Positions 22,116 through 32,410 are shown, counted from the first letter of the stretch. The stretch: DNA of 64,000 nucleotides from Mycobacterium sp. URHB0044 (GCF_000620625.1 NZ_JIAW01000005.1:310001-374000); one strand, 5' to 3'. A program made the numbers and translations. The notes: generated from the letters alone by a model not told the origin.

Positions 22116-22739
22116 TCAGCCGATCTTGCGGTCGCGGTGCTTGCGACGCGAGGCCAGCTCGTCCTCGGGAGTGAGGATCGATTCGCCGCCGTCGGCGCGT
22201 TCACCGGGGAAGTCGGCAATGGCGCCGGTCAATTCCCGCATTGCTCCGGAGACCGCGATGCCGAATACGCCCTGGCCGCCCTGCAGCAGGTCGACGACCT
22301 CTTCGGCGGAGGTGCACTCGTAGACGGTGGTGCCGTCGGAGAACAGGGTGATGTTGGCCAGGTCGGAGACACCGCGCTGACGCAGGTGCTCGACCGCGAC
22401 CCGGATGTTGTGCAGCGAGATGCCGGTGTCGAGAAGCCTTTTGACGATCTTGAGGACGAGGATGTCCTTGAAGGAGTAGAGCCGCTGACTGCCAGAACCT
22501 GCGGCGCCGCGGATCGACGGGACCACGAGCGACGTCCGCGCCCAGTAGTCGAGCTGGCGGTAGGTGATCCCGGCGATCTGGCAGGCGCTCGGTCCGCGGT
22601 AGCCGACGAGTTCGTCGGGCACCGAGTCGTCCGGGAACAGACCGCCCTGAACGGGTTCGCTGACCGGTGTCGGCGCGGCGTGCGAGGGCGCACCACCCGA
22701 AGACAGATCCAACTGCTCTTGACGTGGCGTGTCGCCCAC
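22116..22739 (-). CDS. resR: MerR-family regulator, Rv1830 (ResR) type
   Basis: A 207-residue MerR-type regulator with the DNA-binding helices at about residues 45-115 (YRGPSACQIAGITYRQLDYWARTSLV ... SGSQRLYSFKDILVLKIVKRLLDTGISL). It lacks a metal- or drug-binding tail, like Rv1830, whose mutations in clinical M. tuberculosis are associated with antibiotic resilience. I set the start at GTG 22739: it has a good ribosome site (GAGAGGA about 8 bases upstream) and yields a protein close to the Rv1830 length. The frame stays open to 22961, but that 74-residue extension looks non-coding. gcvP follows after the riboswitch, so the two are likely separate transcripts. Confidence 0.85.
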   Translation of the reverse strand: MGDTPRQEQLDLSSGGAPSHAAPTPVSEPVQGGLFPDDSVPDELVGYRGPSACQIAGITYRQLDYWARTSLVVPSIRGAAGSGSQRLYSFKDILVLKIVKRLLDTGISLHNIRVAVEHLRQRGVSDLANITLFSDGTTVYECTSAEEVVDLLQGGQGVFGIAVSGAMRELTGAIADFPGERADGGESILTPEDELASRRKHRDRKIG

Positions 22740-22988
22740 TGTCCATCCTCTCGCCGAGTCGAACTCGCTTCGTGCGTCGCAGTCTGAACTGCGGGGCAGC
22801 GCGTTTGCTCCAAGCTCGAACGTGTCGAGCATACGCTTCCCGCCGAGCCGTGACTGCCCGTCGTAGTTCAAAGTATGGCTGCCCCATCGGCCGAACCGCG
22901 AAACCCGCTCCGCGTGTCGACCGACTGCCGGTAGTTGAGACGCATCCGTGACCAACGTCATGTTCTCGGAGCGGCCCGCAAGTACCGC

Positions 22989-23483
22989 TCAGGTGGCCTT
23001 GAAGTCGTCCGGCGAAACGCTGTCGAGGAACTCCTTGAACTTCTCCACCTCGTCCTCCCGAACGGCACCGGTGGATTCCTCGTCGGTCTCGTCGGGGATC
23101 AACAGACCGGCCTCCGCCAGGACGGCCTCTTCGACGTAGATCGGGACACCGACCCGCAGGGCGATGGCCACCGAGTCCGACGGGCGCGCCGACACCTTGA
23201 TGTCGCGATCGAAGATCAGATCGGCGTAGAAGGTGCCCTCCTGCAGATCGACGATCCTGACCTCCTTGAGCGAATGCCCAAGAGCGGCAATCAGATCTCG
23301 GATCAGGTCGTGGGTCAGCGGCCTGCTCGGCTCGACGCCCTGCTGTTCGAGCGCGATGGCGGCCGCCTCCGGCTGGCCGATCCAGATGGGCAAGTAACGG
23401 TCGCCATTGGACTCCCGCAAAAGCAAGACCGGCTGATTCTGTGGCTGCTCCACGCGAATGCCGACCACACGAACCTCACCCAT
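22989..23483 (-). CDS. Bifunctional nuclease family protein (Rv1829-like)
   Basis: The 164-residue protein starting at ATG 23483 (MGEVRVVGIRVEQPQNQPV) has the DUF151/BFN domain: LLLRESNGDRYLPIWIGQPEAAAIALEQQGV near the N terminus and SARPSDSVAIALRVGVPIYVEE in the second half. Relatives in plants show DNase/RNase activity; the bacterial role is not established. A short acidic C-terminal tail (REDEVEKFKEFLDSVSPDDF) is typical. It lies between the two MerR genes, an arrangement conserved in mycobacteria; 250 bases separate it from resR and hold the resR promoter. Confidence 0.88.
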   Translation of the reverse strand: MGEVRVVGIRVEQPQNQPVLLLRESNGDRYLPIWIGQPEAAAIALEQQGVEPSRPLTHDLIRDLIAALGHSLKEVRIVDLQEGTFYADLIFDRDIKVSARPSDSVAIALRVGVPIYVEEAVLAEAGLLIPDETDEESTGAVREDEVEKFKEFLDSVSPDDFKAT

Positions 23484-23529
23484 CTGTGACTGCCCTCCGC
23501 ACATCAAACCGTCGAGCCGAGTCTAGTCC

Positions 23530-24261
23530 TCAGCGATCCAAAACGTCGCGCACAGCCGACTTGATCAACGACGTGTGCAACGTGATTGCGAGTGCCGCCA
23601 CCTCACGAGCCAGATCGTCGGCCCGATCGCGTGCGCCTGCCTTGACCACCGGTCCGGCTATCTGCGCGATCAGGTCGGACTGGCGGTCGGCCGCCGACCG
23701 AAAGGCCCGCAGGTGCCGCGGCTCGATGCCGTACTCCGCGAGCGCACGCGCGCACTGCGCCACCACCACTGAGTGTTCGTCGAAGAATCCAGCGGGGCCC
23801 GGCTTGATCACGCCTGCGCGCACCAGCGCGCTCAGCAGGTCCTCGTCGACGCCCGACCGGGCCAGCAGATCCTCGCGGCGAAGCCGGACTTGCGCAGCTG
23901 TGACCGAGGCGCTGTCGGGGACGCCATCGGCGGACCCGTCGGGCACCTGCACCAGGCGCGGCACGCCGTACGCAGAGCCCGTCTGAGGCAACTCACCGTC
24001 GGGCTGCGCGTCCAGGTGAGCCTTGATGACCTTGAGCGGCAGGTACTGATCGCGCTGCGCGGTGAGGACGAATCTCAGACGCGCGCAGTCATAGGCGGTG
24101 AACCGCCGATAGCCCGACGCCGTGCGCTCGGGCGTGACCAGCCCCTCGGCCTCCAAGAACCGGATCTTGGAGATGGTCACGTCCGGGAAGTCGGGTCGCA
24201 GCAGGTCCAGAACCGCCCCGATCGACATCCCGGCCAGCGCACGGGTGTCGGGCTGTGTCAT
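23530..24261 (-). CDS. ftsR: MerR-family regulator, FtsR/Rv1828 type
   Basis: This 243-residue regulator has an N-terminal winged-helix of MerR type (residues ~12-80: [50 protein letters not shown]) and a C-terminal helical region (~140-240) lacking known effector residues. The corynebacterial homologue FtsR activates ftsZ; Rv1828 is the M. tuberculosis equivalent. The gene is 30 bases after garA in the same direction, so co-transcription is likely. Function here is inferred from the homologue. Confidence 0.85.
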   Translation of the reverse strand: MTQPDTRALAGMSIGAVLDLLRPDFPDVTISKIRFLEAEGLVTPERTASGYRRFTAYDCARLRFVLTAQRDQYLPLKVIKAHLDAQPDGELPQTGSAYGVPRLVQVPDGSADGVPDSASVTAAQVRLRREDLLARSGVDEDLLSALVRAGVIKPGPAGFFDEHSVVVAQCARALAEYGIEPRHLRAFRSAADRQSDLIAQIAGPVVKAGARDRADDLAREVAALAITLHTSLIKSAVRDVLDR

Positions 24262-24291
24262 CGACTCCTCGCGAAAGCGCTCATCGCACCA

Positions 24292-24771
24292 TTAACCGGG
24301 CGCGCTACCGTCGTCGGTCTTGGGTCCGGTCAGGAAGACCAGGCGGAACTTGCCGATCTGCACCTCGTCGCCATTGGCGAGCACGGCGGAGTCGACCGGT
24401 TCCCTGTTGACGTAGGTGCCGTTGAGGCTGCCGACGTCGACCACCTGGAACTCGCCACTCTCGAGGCGGAACTCGGCGTGCCGACGACTCACCGTGACGT
24501 CGTCGAGGAAGATGTCGCTGTCGGGATGTCGTCCCGCCGACGTGGTGGCCTGATCGAGCAGGAACCGCGAGCCCGCGTTCGGCCCCCGCTTCACGACGAG
24601 CAACGCCGAACCCGTTGGCAGTCCCTCGACCCCCGATACCGCGCTATCGGTTCCCGCTGCGGCCGGAGCGTCCAACTCGTTGAGGAAATCTGCGCGGAAG
24701 ACCGATGTGGTCTCCACGGTGACTTCGTCAGACGTCTGGTCAGCTCCCGAACTGGTGTCGTTATCCGTCAC
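24292..24771 (-). CDS. garA: GarA, FHA-domain regulator of glutamate/2-oxoglutarate metabolism
   Basis: GarA inhibits 2-oxoglutarate decarboxylase and NAD-glutamate dehydrogenase when unphosphorylated; phosphorylation by PknB or PknG on an N-terminal TT motif makes it fold on itself and switch off. The motif is present as TVETTSVFRADFL with Thr21 and Thr22, the same numbering as in M. tuberculosis. The FHA domain (about 52-140) keeps its phosphothreonine-binding residues in AGRHPDSDIFLDDVTVSRRHAEF and NGTYVNREPV. Start is GTG 24771 with AGGAG upstream. Length 159 aa is expected. Confidence 0.96.
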   Translation of the reverse strand: MTDNDTSSGADQTSDEVTVETTSVFRADFLNELDAPAAAGTDSAVSGVEGLPTGSALLVVKRGPNAGSRFLLDQATTSAGRHPDSDIFLDDVTVSRRHAEFRLESGEFQVVDVGSLNGTYVNREPVDSAVLANGDEVQIGKFRLVFLTGPKTDDGSAPG

Positions 24772-24897
24772 CCGCTGCTCCTAACTGGCTGCTGTGGCGA
24801 TATCTGGCCGGCCGGCCCGTCACCTGCAGGCCGTCATGCGTCTGTGACGACCGTACCGCGCGGCACATGCGGATGTGTTCACCACCGCCGGTTTTTC

Positions 24898-25293
24898 TCA
24901 TTCGTCGAGTGTGGCGCGGTATCCGTCGGCGTCCAGCAGACCCTCCAGGGCGTCGGCCAGACTCGCCGCGTCGACCTGCAGATCGATGATCCAGCCCGCG
25001 CCGTACGGCTCGGCGTTGATGTGCTCGGGAGAGTCGACGAGATCCTCGTTCACCGCAACGACTTTCGCGGTGATCGGCGCATACAGTTCGGACGTCGACT
25101 TGGTCGACTCCACGTTCCCGAACTCGGCGCCCGCCGTCAGTTCGGTGCCGACCGCCGGCAGGTCGATGTACACGACGTCACCGAGCGCGGCTTGCGCGTA
25201 GTCGGTGATGCCGACCCGGACCGTGTCGGGACCGGTGGGACTCACCCACTCGTGCTCCGGCGTGTAGTACAGGTCGGACGGAATCTCGCTCAC
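24898..25293 (-). CDS. gcvH: Glycine cleavage system H protein
   Basis: GcvH is the lipoylated shuttle that takes the aminomethyl group from the P-protein. The lipoyl lysine is in NVESTKSTSELYAPI (about residue 64), and the family motifs YYTPEHEWV and VNEDLVDSPEHIN are present. GTG 25293 gives 131 residues, the normal length; the longer frame upstream adds Arg/Pro-rich residues. It lies just upstream of garA (126-base gap) and 35 bases after the DUF881 gene, so it may be part of the same transcript as the membrane genes. Confidence 0.95.
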   Translation of the reverse strand: MSEIPSDLYYTPEHEWVSPTGPDTVRVGITDYAQAALGDVVYIDLPAVGTELTAGAEFGNVESTKSTSELYAPITAKVVAVNEDLVDSPEHINAEPYGAGWIIDLQVDAASLADALEGLLDADGYRATLDE

Positions 25294-25328
25294 GGTGCTC
25301 CTTGGTTGTCCGGCTCGCGCGGGTCGGC

Positions 25329-26150
25329 TCAATTGCCGGGCTGAGCGTATTGGCGGGGTTTGGGTTGCCGCAAGGCGGTCACGTTAACGGCGTCGGCCTG
25401 CTGTACGGCCATTGTGCCGCCGACCCGCTCGATGCTGTCCATCGCCCCGCCGGGGATGTTCATCGCGGCGGCCAATGTCGCTGGATCGCCAATCGCCAGA
25501 ACCGAATACGGGGGGTTCATCGTGGTGCCGTCGACGTCGAGCGCACCCGCCTGGCCGACCACCCAGGTATCGACGCCGACGCGAACCGTCGGTTGCCCTC
25601 CGGAGCCACGGATCTCCATCGCCTCCGCCCCCGCGGCCCGCAACTCGTTGATCACGTCGAGCATGGTCTCCGGCGACACGCCGGGCGCGGTATCGCCGAT
25701 CGCGAGCGTGACGCCCGGACCAGTCGCGGCAACGGTGCCGATCAAGATGGACAACGCTGCCAGCCGGGCCCTGGCGTTCTCGATCGCGGCCTGGTCGTCG
25801 CTACCCGAGGCCTGCAGCGCCGCCAGCGTGCGTTGCAGGTCGGCCACCTCGGTGTTGAGGGCCGCTTCGCGCTGTTGCAGCGAATCCAGCAGCACCAGGA
25901 GGTCGGCGGGCCGCGCGGTCTCCAGCGAGTCGCCGGACTCGGTCTGGCGGACCTGCGTGACGATGGCGATGCCCAGCACGATGCACAGCAGGATGGCGAG
26001 CCCGCCGAACATCAGTTGGGACCGGCCGCGCCGCGTCAGTCCCGCGATGCCGTTGGGCCGCAGGTCGCCGATGGGCCGCGCAGGTTCGTCGGGCGGCAGC
26101 TCGTGCCTGCCGTGATGTTCTTCGTGCTCGTGCGCACCGTGATCGCTCAC
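25329..26150 (-). CDS. DUF881-family membrane protein (Rv1825-like)
   Basis: A 273-residue protein with a His/Glu-rich cytoplasmic N terminus (about 1-42), a single membrane helix at about 47-68 (LMFGGLAILLCIVLGIAIVTQV), a coiled-coil stretch (LVLLDSLQQREAALNTEVADLQRTL) and an extracytoplasmic DUF881 domain with NPPYSVLAIGDPATLAAAM. Two DUF881 proteins flank Sbp here, an arrangement conserved in actinobacteria and present near division genes in relatives. Function is unknown; a role in envelope or septum is inference. The GTG start is just 1 base from the sbp stop. Confidence 0.85.
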   Translation of the reverse strand: MSDHGAHEHEEHHGRHELPPDEPARPIGDLRPNGIAGLTRRGRSQLMFGGLAILLCIVLGIAIVTQVRQTESGDSLETARPADLLVLLDSLQQREAALNTEVADLQRTLAALQASGSDDQAAIENARARLAALSILIGTVAATGPGVTLAIGDTAPGVSPETMLDVINELRAAGAEAMEIRGSGGQPTVRVGVDTWVVGQAGALDVDGTTMNPPYSVLAIGDPATLAAAMNIPGGAMDSIERVGGTMAVQQADAVNVTALRQPKPRQYAQPGN

Positions 26151-26151
26151 G

Positions 26152-26484
26152 TCACGCTCCGAACAGCCTGCGCCGCAGCGCCGCGGCGTTGCCGAAGATG
26201 CGGATTCCGAGCACCACGATGATCGCGGTGGACAACTGCGTGCCGACCCCGAGCTGGTCTCCGACGAACACGATGATGGCCGCGACCAACACGTTGAAGA
26301 CGAACGACACCACGAAGACCTTCGCGTCGAAGATCCGTTCCAGGTAGGCGCGCAGCCCGCCGAACACGGCGTCGAGCGCGGCCACCACGGCGATCGGCAG
26401 ATACGGCTGGATCACCTCGGGCACGCTGGGATGGAACACCAACCCCAGCACGATTCCGATGATGAGCGCGGCGATTCCGATCAC
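26152..26484 (-). CDS. sbp: Small basic membrane protein Sbp (DUF1290, Rv1824-like)
   Basis: The 110-residue protein is almost entirely hydrophobic with three predicted helices ([59 protein letters not shown]) and a basic tail (RRRLFGA). The conserved [14 protein letters not shown] core identifies the Sbp/DUF1290 family, whose genes sit near ftsZ-type loci in Bacillus. Start is GTG 26484, overlapping the stop of the upstream DUF881 gene as GTGA. The longer open frame reported upstream belongs to that gene's shadow. Confidence 0.88.
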   Translation of the reverse strand: MIGIAALIIGIVLGLVFHPSVPEVIQPYLPIAVVAALDAVFGGLRAYLERIFDAKVFVVSFVFNVLVAAIIVFVGDQLGVGTQLSTAIIVVLGIRIFGNAAALRRRLFGA

Positions 26485-27395
26485 GAGGGCCCGATCTGCT
26501 TGGCGAAGTTGACGTCTCGAACCGGGCCGGCCGGGACGCTGAGCCCGTCGCTCTCGCTGACGTTGACCCCGACTCCGTAGGAGGTCTCCAGGAGTCGAAG
26601 CCGCTGCAGCGCGGGACTGTTCTCGAACACGTCGTGCATCCCGTGGGGTGGCCCGATGGCGAGCACGGCGTACGGACTGGTGATGGGTTGATTGTCGACC
26701 AGGATCCCACCACCGGCCTGCCTGATCGTCACGTTCGGCCCGATCCTCACGCCACCGACGGCGACGGCCTCCGCTCCGCTGACCCACAGCGCGTTGACCA
26801 CCAGCTGCAGATCGCGGTCCAGGATCACCTGCGGGCTGCCTGCGACGCGCTGCTTGGACACGTCGGTGAGGTCGCGGGCGGCGCCGGGTTCGGTGACCGT
26901 CACGGTCAACCCGGGACCTCGGACCGGGGTCGCCGCCGCAGCGAACTCGACGGCGTCGAGACTGGCGAGCAGTTCCCTACCCTGCTCGTCGCCCTCGAGC
27001 CGGCTGCGCCGTTCCACTTCGACCGTCGACGCCAGATCGTTGCGTCGCGCCGTGGCAGCGGCCGTGGCGCCTTCGGCGGAGCGCACCCCGTCGGCCAACA
27101 CCTGCTGGGTTTCGCGCGTTGCGGGCGCCACCGTCTGTGCCTGGGCGGCTGCGGTGGCGAACACCGCGGCGACGGCCGCCCCGGCCAGCAGCTGCCAACT
27201 CCACTCCGACCACCGCCCGCGGGTCTTGCCCGCCGTACGGCGCGCTGCGGCCGCGGCGTAACCGGTGTCGAGGTGTTCGGACAGCAGCGCGCGCAGCAGC
27301 GACGGCACGGGAATCAACGTCGGCGCCTGCGCCTCGTGCGCGTTGCGCCCGGCCTCCGGGCTGTACCCGCCGAGCGCGCGTTCGTCGTCACCCAT
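26481..27395 (-). CDS. DUF881-family membrane protein (Rv1823-like)
   Basis: A 304-residue paralogue of the other DUF881 protein. It has a cytoplasmic N terminus, one membrane helix at about 65-90 ([22 protein letters not shown]), a coiled-coil-like linker ([21 protein letters not shown]) and the extracytoplasmic DUF881 domain with [16 protein letters not shown]. It overlaps pgsA2 by 8 bases and sbp by 4, so pgsA2, this gene, sbp, the second DUF881 gene and gcvH form a compact block. Confidence 0.85.
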   Translation of the reverse strand: MGDDERALGGYSPEAGRNAHEAQAPTLIPVPSLLRALLSEHLDTGYAAAAARRTAGKTRGRWSEWSWQLLAGAAVAAVFATAAAQAQTVAPATRETQQVLADGVRSAEGATAAATARRNDLASTVEVERRSRLEGDEQGRELLASLDAVEFAAAATPVRGPGLTVTVTEPGAARDLTDVSKQRVAGSPQVILDRDLQLVVNALWVSGAEAVAVGGVRIGPNVTIRQAGGGILVDNQPITSPYAVLAIGPPHGMHDVFENSPALQRLRLLETSYGVGVNVSESDGLSVPAGPVRDVNFAKQIGPS

Positions 27396-28029
27396 GGGCC
27401 CGCCTCGGCAGGCGACGCACCACCAGGGCGACCTGCATCAGGTACAGCACGGCCGACCACAGATACATGGCCATCCCCCAGATCAGGAACGCCCAGCCGA
27501 TGGCAAGGATGACGCGGCTCCACAAGGCGTCCCACTGACCGAGCAGGATCAACGGCAGCCCGGACATCAACGCGAACGTCGCGGCCTTGCCGATGTAGGT
27601 CACGGGCAGCGCCGTAAGTCCGCGGCTGCGGAGCACGGGCAGCGTCGCCGCCAGTACGGCGTCGCGACCCAGCAGGGTCGCCACGATCCACCAGGGCACG
27701 ATGCCGTCGATGGCCAATGCCACCGGGATGGTGACCATGTAGATGCGATCGACGGCAGGGTCGAGCAGCGCGCCCAGCCGCGACGACTGGTTGTCCACCA
27801 GCCGGGCGATCTTGCCGTCCGCCCAGTCGGAGAAGCCGCTGAACATCAGCACCGCCACGGCCAACGCATCGGCGTGCACGACGAGCAGCAGGTAGAGGAA
27901 CACCGGCACCAAGATCAGCCGCAGCACGCTGAGCGCGTTCGGGATGGTCAGGATCCGGTCGCCCACCCGCTCACCCGCTGCGCTCTCCCGCACACGCGGG
28001 GAGACCCCGAACTCCGGGTCAGGCTCCAT
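27388..28029 (-). CDS. pgsA2: CDP-alcohol phosphatidyltransferase PgsA2
   Basis: A 213-residue integral membrane enzyme that transfers a phosphatidyl group from CDP-diacylglycerol to an alcohol. The family signature DG(x2)AR(x8)G(x3)D(x3)D is present as [28 protein letters not shown] (about residues 62-89), and five to six hydrophobic segments follow. The acceptor may be glycerol phosphate (phosphatidylglycerophosphate synthase-like) or an unknown alcohol: the main PGP synthase of mycobacteria is thought to be PgsA3. Separated from the secA2 stop by 9 bases, as Rv1822 and Rv1821 are. Confidence 0.88.
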   Translation of the reverse strand: MEPDPEFGVSPRVRESAAGERVGDRILTIPNALSVLRLILVPVFLYLLLVVHADALAVAVLMFSGFSDWADGKIARLVDNQSSRLGALLDPAVDRIYMVTIPVALAIDGIVPWWIVATLLGRDAVLAATLPVLRSRGLTALPVTYIGKAATFALMSGLPLILLGQWDALWSRVILAIGWAFLIWGMAMYLWSAVLYLMQVALVVRRLPRRAHG

Positions 28030-28038
28030 GCGTTGAAC

Positions 28039-30372
28039 CTAGCGGAACACCCCGGGCAGGCTCAGCGCCGACATGGTGTCGTCTGCCAGCGGATTGTCGT
28101 GAATCATGTACGTCCACGTGGAAGTCGGGCGGGCCAGCTTCGACAGATCCAGCCCCGGCTCGTCCTCGAGGACGTTGGCGGTCTCGAAGGTCTGCTGCGC
28201 CGCCTCGATGGCGTCGGCCGCCAGTGAGCCGAACGCATCGACCGCCATCCGGTGGAACTCGTCGAGCGGGTTCTGCCTGCCCAGTGCCCGCAGATGGATG
28301 CTCTCCCGGATGTCGGACAGGTACGCCTGGTGATCGGCCCACCCGCGATCCAGGTGATACAGCATGATCAGCCGGCAAATCTTCTCCAGCCGCTCCTCGC
28401 CGATCTCGTCGAGCAGCTCCTCGTAGCGCTTCGGTGAGCGTTCGGCCAGTTCCTCGCTCGCCGTCGCGGTGCGCAACAGGTGCTCGCGGCGTTCGGAGAT
28501 GATCGCGCGCTGCTGGGCGACGAGTTGGTTGTAGCGCCACGTGTTGGCGTGTACGTCGAGCAGCTTGCCCTCAGCGACGCGCTGCGCGTGTTCGAGGAGC
28601 TGAGCGGCCCGGTCGTTGGTGATCCGGCCGTCGTCGTCGGTCTCCAGCGGCAGCTTCTGCGGTTCCAGGTGAGCGACCACGACGTCGTCTTCCCAGCTGG
28701 AGAAGAACACCGACGAGCCGGGATCGCCCTGCCGGCCTGCGCGGCCGCGCAGCTGGTTGTCGAGGCGTTCGGTGTGGTGGCGCCCCGTGCCGATGACGTG
28801 CAGCCCGCCGAGCTCGGCGACCGCATCGTGATCGGCCTCGTCGGAGCCGCCGAGGCGAATGTCGGTGCCGCGGCCTGCCATCTGGGTCGACACGGTGACG
28901 GCGCGCAGCTTGCCTGCCTCGGCGATCACCTCGGCTTCCTCCGCGTCGTTCTTCGCGTTCAGCACGACCGCGGGGACGCCGGCCTTGACCAGCCGCTCGT
29001 GCAGTTCCTCGGACTCGGCGACGTCGCGCGTGCCGACCAGCACGGGCTGACCGGTCTGGTGCACCGCCGTGATGTGCTCGACGACGGCGTCGTTCTTGGC
29101 CGCCGCGGTGATGTACACGCGGTCGGCCTCGTCCTCGCGGATGTTCGGCGTGTTCGGCGGAATCGGCGAGACGCCGAGCTTGTAGAACTGGCGCAGCTGC
29201 TCGCCCGCCGCCAACGCTGTGCCGGTCATGCCGCACACCGTTGGGTAGCGGTTGATCAGCGCCTGCACGGTGATGGTGTCGAGGACCTCGCCGGTCTCGG
29301 TGGTCTCGATGCCCTCCTTGGCCTCCACGGCCGCCTGCAGTCCGTCCGGCCAGCGCTGCAGCTGGGCGATCCGGCCGCGCGACGAGTTGATCAGCTGCAC
29401 GGCGTCGTTGCGGACGATGTAGTGCACGTCGCGCTGCAGCAGCACGTGCGCGTGCAGGGCGACGTTGACCTCGGTGAGGGTGGTGCTGACGTGCTCCTCG
29501 GAGTACAGGTCGACGCCGAGCTTTGCCTCGAGCTTGCGGGCACCGGCGTCGGTGAGGTGCACGTTGCGGCGGTCGGAGTCGGTGTCGTAATCCTTGCCCG
29601 CGATGAGCTCGCCGACCAGCCGGATGACCTCCACCCGGGGCTGCTCGCGGTGCGTCGTGCCTGCCAGCACCAGCGGCACCAGCGCTTCGTCGACGAGCAC
29701 CGAGTCGGCCTCGTCGATCAACGCGACGTCGGGTTCGGGCGACACCAGATCGTCGACGTCGGTGACCAGCTGGTCACGCAGCACGTCGAAGCCGATCTCG
29801 TTGACCGAGGCGTACGTGACGTCGCAGGCGTAGGCGGCCCGGCGCTCGTCGGGCGTCGAATCCTCGGTGATCCAGCCGACGGTGAGGCCCATGGCCTCGA
29901 GCAGCGGCCCCATCCATTCGGCGTCGCGGCGGGCCAGGTAGTCGTTGACGGAGATGACGTGCACGCTGCGGCCCGCGATGGCGTACCCCGCGGCGGCGAT
30001 GGCACCGGCCAGCGTCTTGCCCTCACCGGTCGCCATCTCGACGACGTCGCCTGCCAGCATCCGCAGCGCGCCGAGCAGCTGAACGTCGAACGGTCGCAAC
30101 GTCGTTGCGCGTTCGGACGCCTCACGGGCGATCGCCAGGAACTGCGGGATGTCGGACGCGTCGGCCAGATCTTCCAGGTTGAGCAGCTTGGCGGCCTTGC
30201 GCAGTTGCTCGTCGTCGAGGCCTGCGGCCTTGTCGTCGAAGTCGGCGGCGGCACGCACCTGGCCCATCGACTGGGCCTGATCCTTGTCGGTGCTGGCGCC
30301 GAGCAGCTTCCAGAACCGGTTGCTCAGCCGGTTGGGCGCGCGTTTCTTACTCTTGGACGCGGTCTTGGACAC
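28039..30372 (-). CDS. secA2: Accessory Sec ATPase SecA2
   Basis: SecA2 is the second SecA ATPase, exporting a small set of proteins without classical signal peptides together with SecYEG. The 777-aa length is well below canonical SecA (about 900), with a shortened wing domain and no C-terminal zinc tail, as expected for mycobacterial SecA2 (Rv1821, 808 aa). The Walker A ATGEGKT is at about 114-120, the DEAD-like box is [13 protein letters not shown], and helicase motif VI is [13 protein letters not shown]. The gene diverges from the BacA-type transporter genes. Confidence 0.95.
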   Translation of the reverse strand: MSKTASKSKKRAPNRLSNRFWKLLGASTDKDQAQSMGQVRAAADFDDKAAGLDDEQLRKAAKLLNLEDLADASDIPQFLAIAREASERATTLRPFDVQLLGALRMLAGDVVEMATGEGKTLAGAIAAAGYAIAGRSVHVISVNDYLARRDAEWMGPLLEAMGLTVGWITEDSTPDERRAAYACDVTYASVNEIGFDVLRDQLVTDVDDLVSPEPDVALIDEADSVLVDEALVPLVLAGTTHREQPRVEVIRLVGELIAGKDYDTDSDRRNVHLTDAGARKLEAKLGVDLYSEEHVSTTLTEVNVALHAHVLLQRDVHYIVRNDAVQLINSSRGRIAQLQRWPDGLQAAVEAKEGIETTETGEVLDTITVQALINRYPTVCGMTGTALAAGEQLRQFYKLGVSPIPPNTPNIREDEADRVYITAAAKNDAVVEHITAVHQTGQPVLVGTRDVAESEELHERLVKAGVPAVVLNAKNDAEEAEVIAEAGKLRAVTVSTQMAGRGTDIRLGGSDEADHDAVAELGGLHVIGTGRHHTERLDNQLRGRAGRQGDPGSSVFFSSWEDDVVVAHLEPQKLPLETDDDGRITNDRAAQLLEHAQRVAEGKLLDVHANTWRYNQLVAQQRAIISERREHLLRTATASEELAERSPKRYEELLDEIGEERLEKICRLIMLYHLDRGWADHQAYLSDIRESIHLRALGRQNPLDEFHRMAVDAFGSLAADAIEAAQQTFETANVLEDEPGLDLSKLARPTSTWTYMIHDNPLADDTMSALSLPGVFR

Positions 30373-30453
30373 AGGTTCAAGGTACGCGGCCCGCCGGGGG
30401 TGAATGGCTCGGTGTCCGCCGCGTCAATGCTCGTGGCGACGGCCCGGCCACGG

Positions 30454-30459
30454 TAGCTT
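30454..30459 (+). promoter_or_regulatory. Probable -10 element of BacA-type transporter 1
   Basis: TAGCTT fits the mycobacterial TAnnnT hexamer. Transcription starting about 7 bases on would give a leader of roughly 37 bases containing AGAGGAG (30487-30493), so this first copy looks leadered, unlike the next two. Confidence 0.5.
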
Positions 30460-30502
30460 CTGCCCAAGCGGTGTACGCGGACGCCCAGAGGAGTCTCGTC
30501 GG

Positions 30503-32410
30503 ATGGATTCGGACCGGTTCAGGCCGTCGATCGACTGGAGCCACGAACTCGCCAACTCGACGCTGTGGGTGCTGACCAGCTCCGCCATCTCCGCGGTCTG
30601 CGTGCTCGTCCTTCTGGTCATCCTCGGCCGGTTCACCCGGTGGGGACGCCAGTTCTGGCGCATCACCGGGCAGTACTTCGTCGGGCGGACGAGCCTGCCG
30701 GTATGGATCGTCTTGGCGGTTCTGCTGGTGTCGGCGGTCGTGTCCGTCCGGATCAGCGTCCTACTCAGCTACTACGCCAACGACCTGTTCTCCGCGTTGC
30801 AGATCGCCTTCGAGGGAAGTGCCTCCTCCGACGGGGCGCTGAAGGACACTGGCATTCAGGGCTTTTGGATGTCGATGGGCATCTTCGCGATATTGGCGAC
30901 GGTATCGGTGCTGCGGTTCCTCCTCGACCTCTACCTCACCCAACGCTTCATCATCCGGTGGCGAGTGTGGTTGAGCCGCAGGCTGATAGACGACTGGCTG
31001 GACGGGCACGCGTACTACCGCGGTCAGCTCGCGAAGGAACCCATCGACAATCCCGATCAGCGCATCCAGCAGGACATCGACATCGTCACGACCGTGATGG
31101 GCGAGCCGAACCTGCCGTCCCGCGGTGCTTCGAGCACCCTGCTGTTCGGCGCCGTCGAATCCGTGCTCAGCGTCGCGTCGTTCGGTGTGATCATGTGGCA
31201 CCTGTCCGGGCCGCTGACGGTCCTCGACGTGACTTTGCCGCGGGCGCTGTTCTGGATCGTCGGCGTCTACGTCCTCGCCGCGACGATCGTCGCGTTCTGG
31301 ATCGGCCGCCCCCTGATCCGGCTGAGCTTCCTGAATGAGTTGCGCAACGCCAGTTTTCGCTACGCAATGATCCGGATGAAGGACGGCGCGAGCGCCGTCG
31401 GCCTCTATCGCGGCGAACGGGCCGAACGCGCGCAGCTGAACGAAAGGCTCGGCTCGGTCGTCGCGAACTACCGGACGTGGCTGACCAAGATGCTGATGTT
31501 CCTCGGCTGGAACCTCTCGATGAGCCAGGCGATCAACCCCCTGCCCTACATCGTCCAGGCGCAACGGCTCTTCGCGAGTCAGATCTCCTTCGGCGACGTG
31601 ATGCAGTCGGCGACCGCCTTCCACGTGATCCACGACTCGCTGTCGTTCTTCCGCAACGCCTACGACTCGTTCGCAAGCTATCGGGCAGCGCTGATCCGCC
31701 TCGACGGGTTGGTCGACGCCAACGAACGTGCCCGCCTCCTGCCGGGCCTGACGGCCGAGGACGCGGAAGGTGACGCGGTTCGCCTCGAGAACGTCGACGT
31801 CCGCACCCCCGACGGGCACAGCCTCGTCCGCTCGCTCGACGTGCGCCTCGACCCGGGCGACAGCCTCGTCATCAAGGGGCCGTCGGGCAGCGGCAAGACC
31901 ATCCTGCTGCACGGCGTCGCCGGCCTGTGGCCCTACACCTCGGGAACGGTCCGGTATCCGATCGCCGAGCGCGAAACCATGTTCCTGTCGCAATTGCCCT
32001 ACCTCCCGCTCGGCGATCTGCGGGCGGTGGTCAGCTACCCGTCCCTCGAAGCCGACATCGGCACCCACGAGATACAGACCGCCCTGCTCGCGGTCGCGCT
32101 GCCGCATCTGGTCATCCGGATCAACGAGGTCAAGGACTGGGCCAAGGTGCTGTCGGTCGGCGAGCAACAGCGCATCGCGTTCGCGCGCATCCTGCTGAAC
32201 AAGCCCAAGGCCGTCTTCCTCGACGAGTCCACCTCCGCGCTGGACGAGGGCCTGGAGCTGATGCTCTACCGCCTCGTCCGGGCCCAGTTGCCCGAGTCGA
32301 TCGTCGTGAGCGTGAGCCATCGCGACACCGTCGACCAGCACCACGACCGACAGCTGGAGCTGCTCGGCGACGGCAAGTGGCGCCTGGATCGGCTCGCCGC
32401 GGCGCGGTGA
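30503..32410 (+). CDS. BacA/SbmA-type ABC transporter, copy 1 (Rv1819c family)
   Basis: A 635-residue fused exporter-fold importer: SbmA/BacA-like membrane domain (about 1-400, with helices such as WIVLAVLLVSAVVSVRISVLLSYY) and a C-terminal ATPase (about 420-635). Motifs are Walker A GPSGSGKT, signature [14 protein letters not shown] (Pro replaced by Val compared with LSPGEQQ) and Walker B AVFLDEST. Rv1819c of M. tuberculosis takes up vitamin B12 and hydrophilic peptides such as bleomycin through a large cavity. The start at ATG 30503 is the first with conserved N-terminal sequence; the frame is open 33 codons further. It is the first of three tandem paralogues on the plus strand, diverging from secA2. 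Confidence 0.9.
   Translation: MDSDRFRPSIDWSHELANSTLWVLTSSAISAVCVLVLLVILGRFTRWGRQFWRITGQYFVGRTSLPVWIVLAVLLVSAVVSVRISVLLSYYANDLFSALQIAFEGSASSDGALKDTGIQGFWMSMGIFAILATVSVLRFLLDLYLTQRFIIRWRVWLSRRLIDDWLDGHAYYRGQLAKEPIDNPDQRIQQDIDIVTTVMGEPNLPSRGASSTLLFGAVESVLSVASFGVIMWHLSGPLTVLDVTLPRALFWIVGVYVLAATIVAFWIGRPLIRLSFLNELRNASFRYAMIRMKDGASAVGLYRGERAERAQLNERLGSVVANYRTWLTKMLMFLGWNLSMSQAINPLPYIVQAQRLFASQISFGDVMQSATAFHVIHDSLSFFRNAYDSFASYRAALIRLDGLVDANERARLLPGLTAEDAEGDAVRLENVDVRTPDGHSLVRSLDVRLDPGDSLVIKGPSGSGKTILLHGVAGLWPYTSGTVRYPIAERETMFLSQLPYLPLGDLRAVVSYPSLEADIGTHEIQTALLAVALPHLVIRINEVKDWAKVLSVGEQQRIAFARILLNKPKAVFLDESTSALDEGLELMLYRLVRAQLPESIVVSVSHRDTVDQHHDRQLELLGDGKWRLDRLAAAR

Noticed and set aside
22740..22961. 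A 74-residue N-terminal extension of the Rv1830-like regulator
   Set aside because: It lacks conserved features, and GTG 22739 has a good ribosome site and gives near-normal length.
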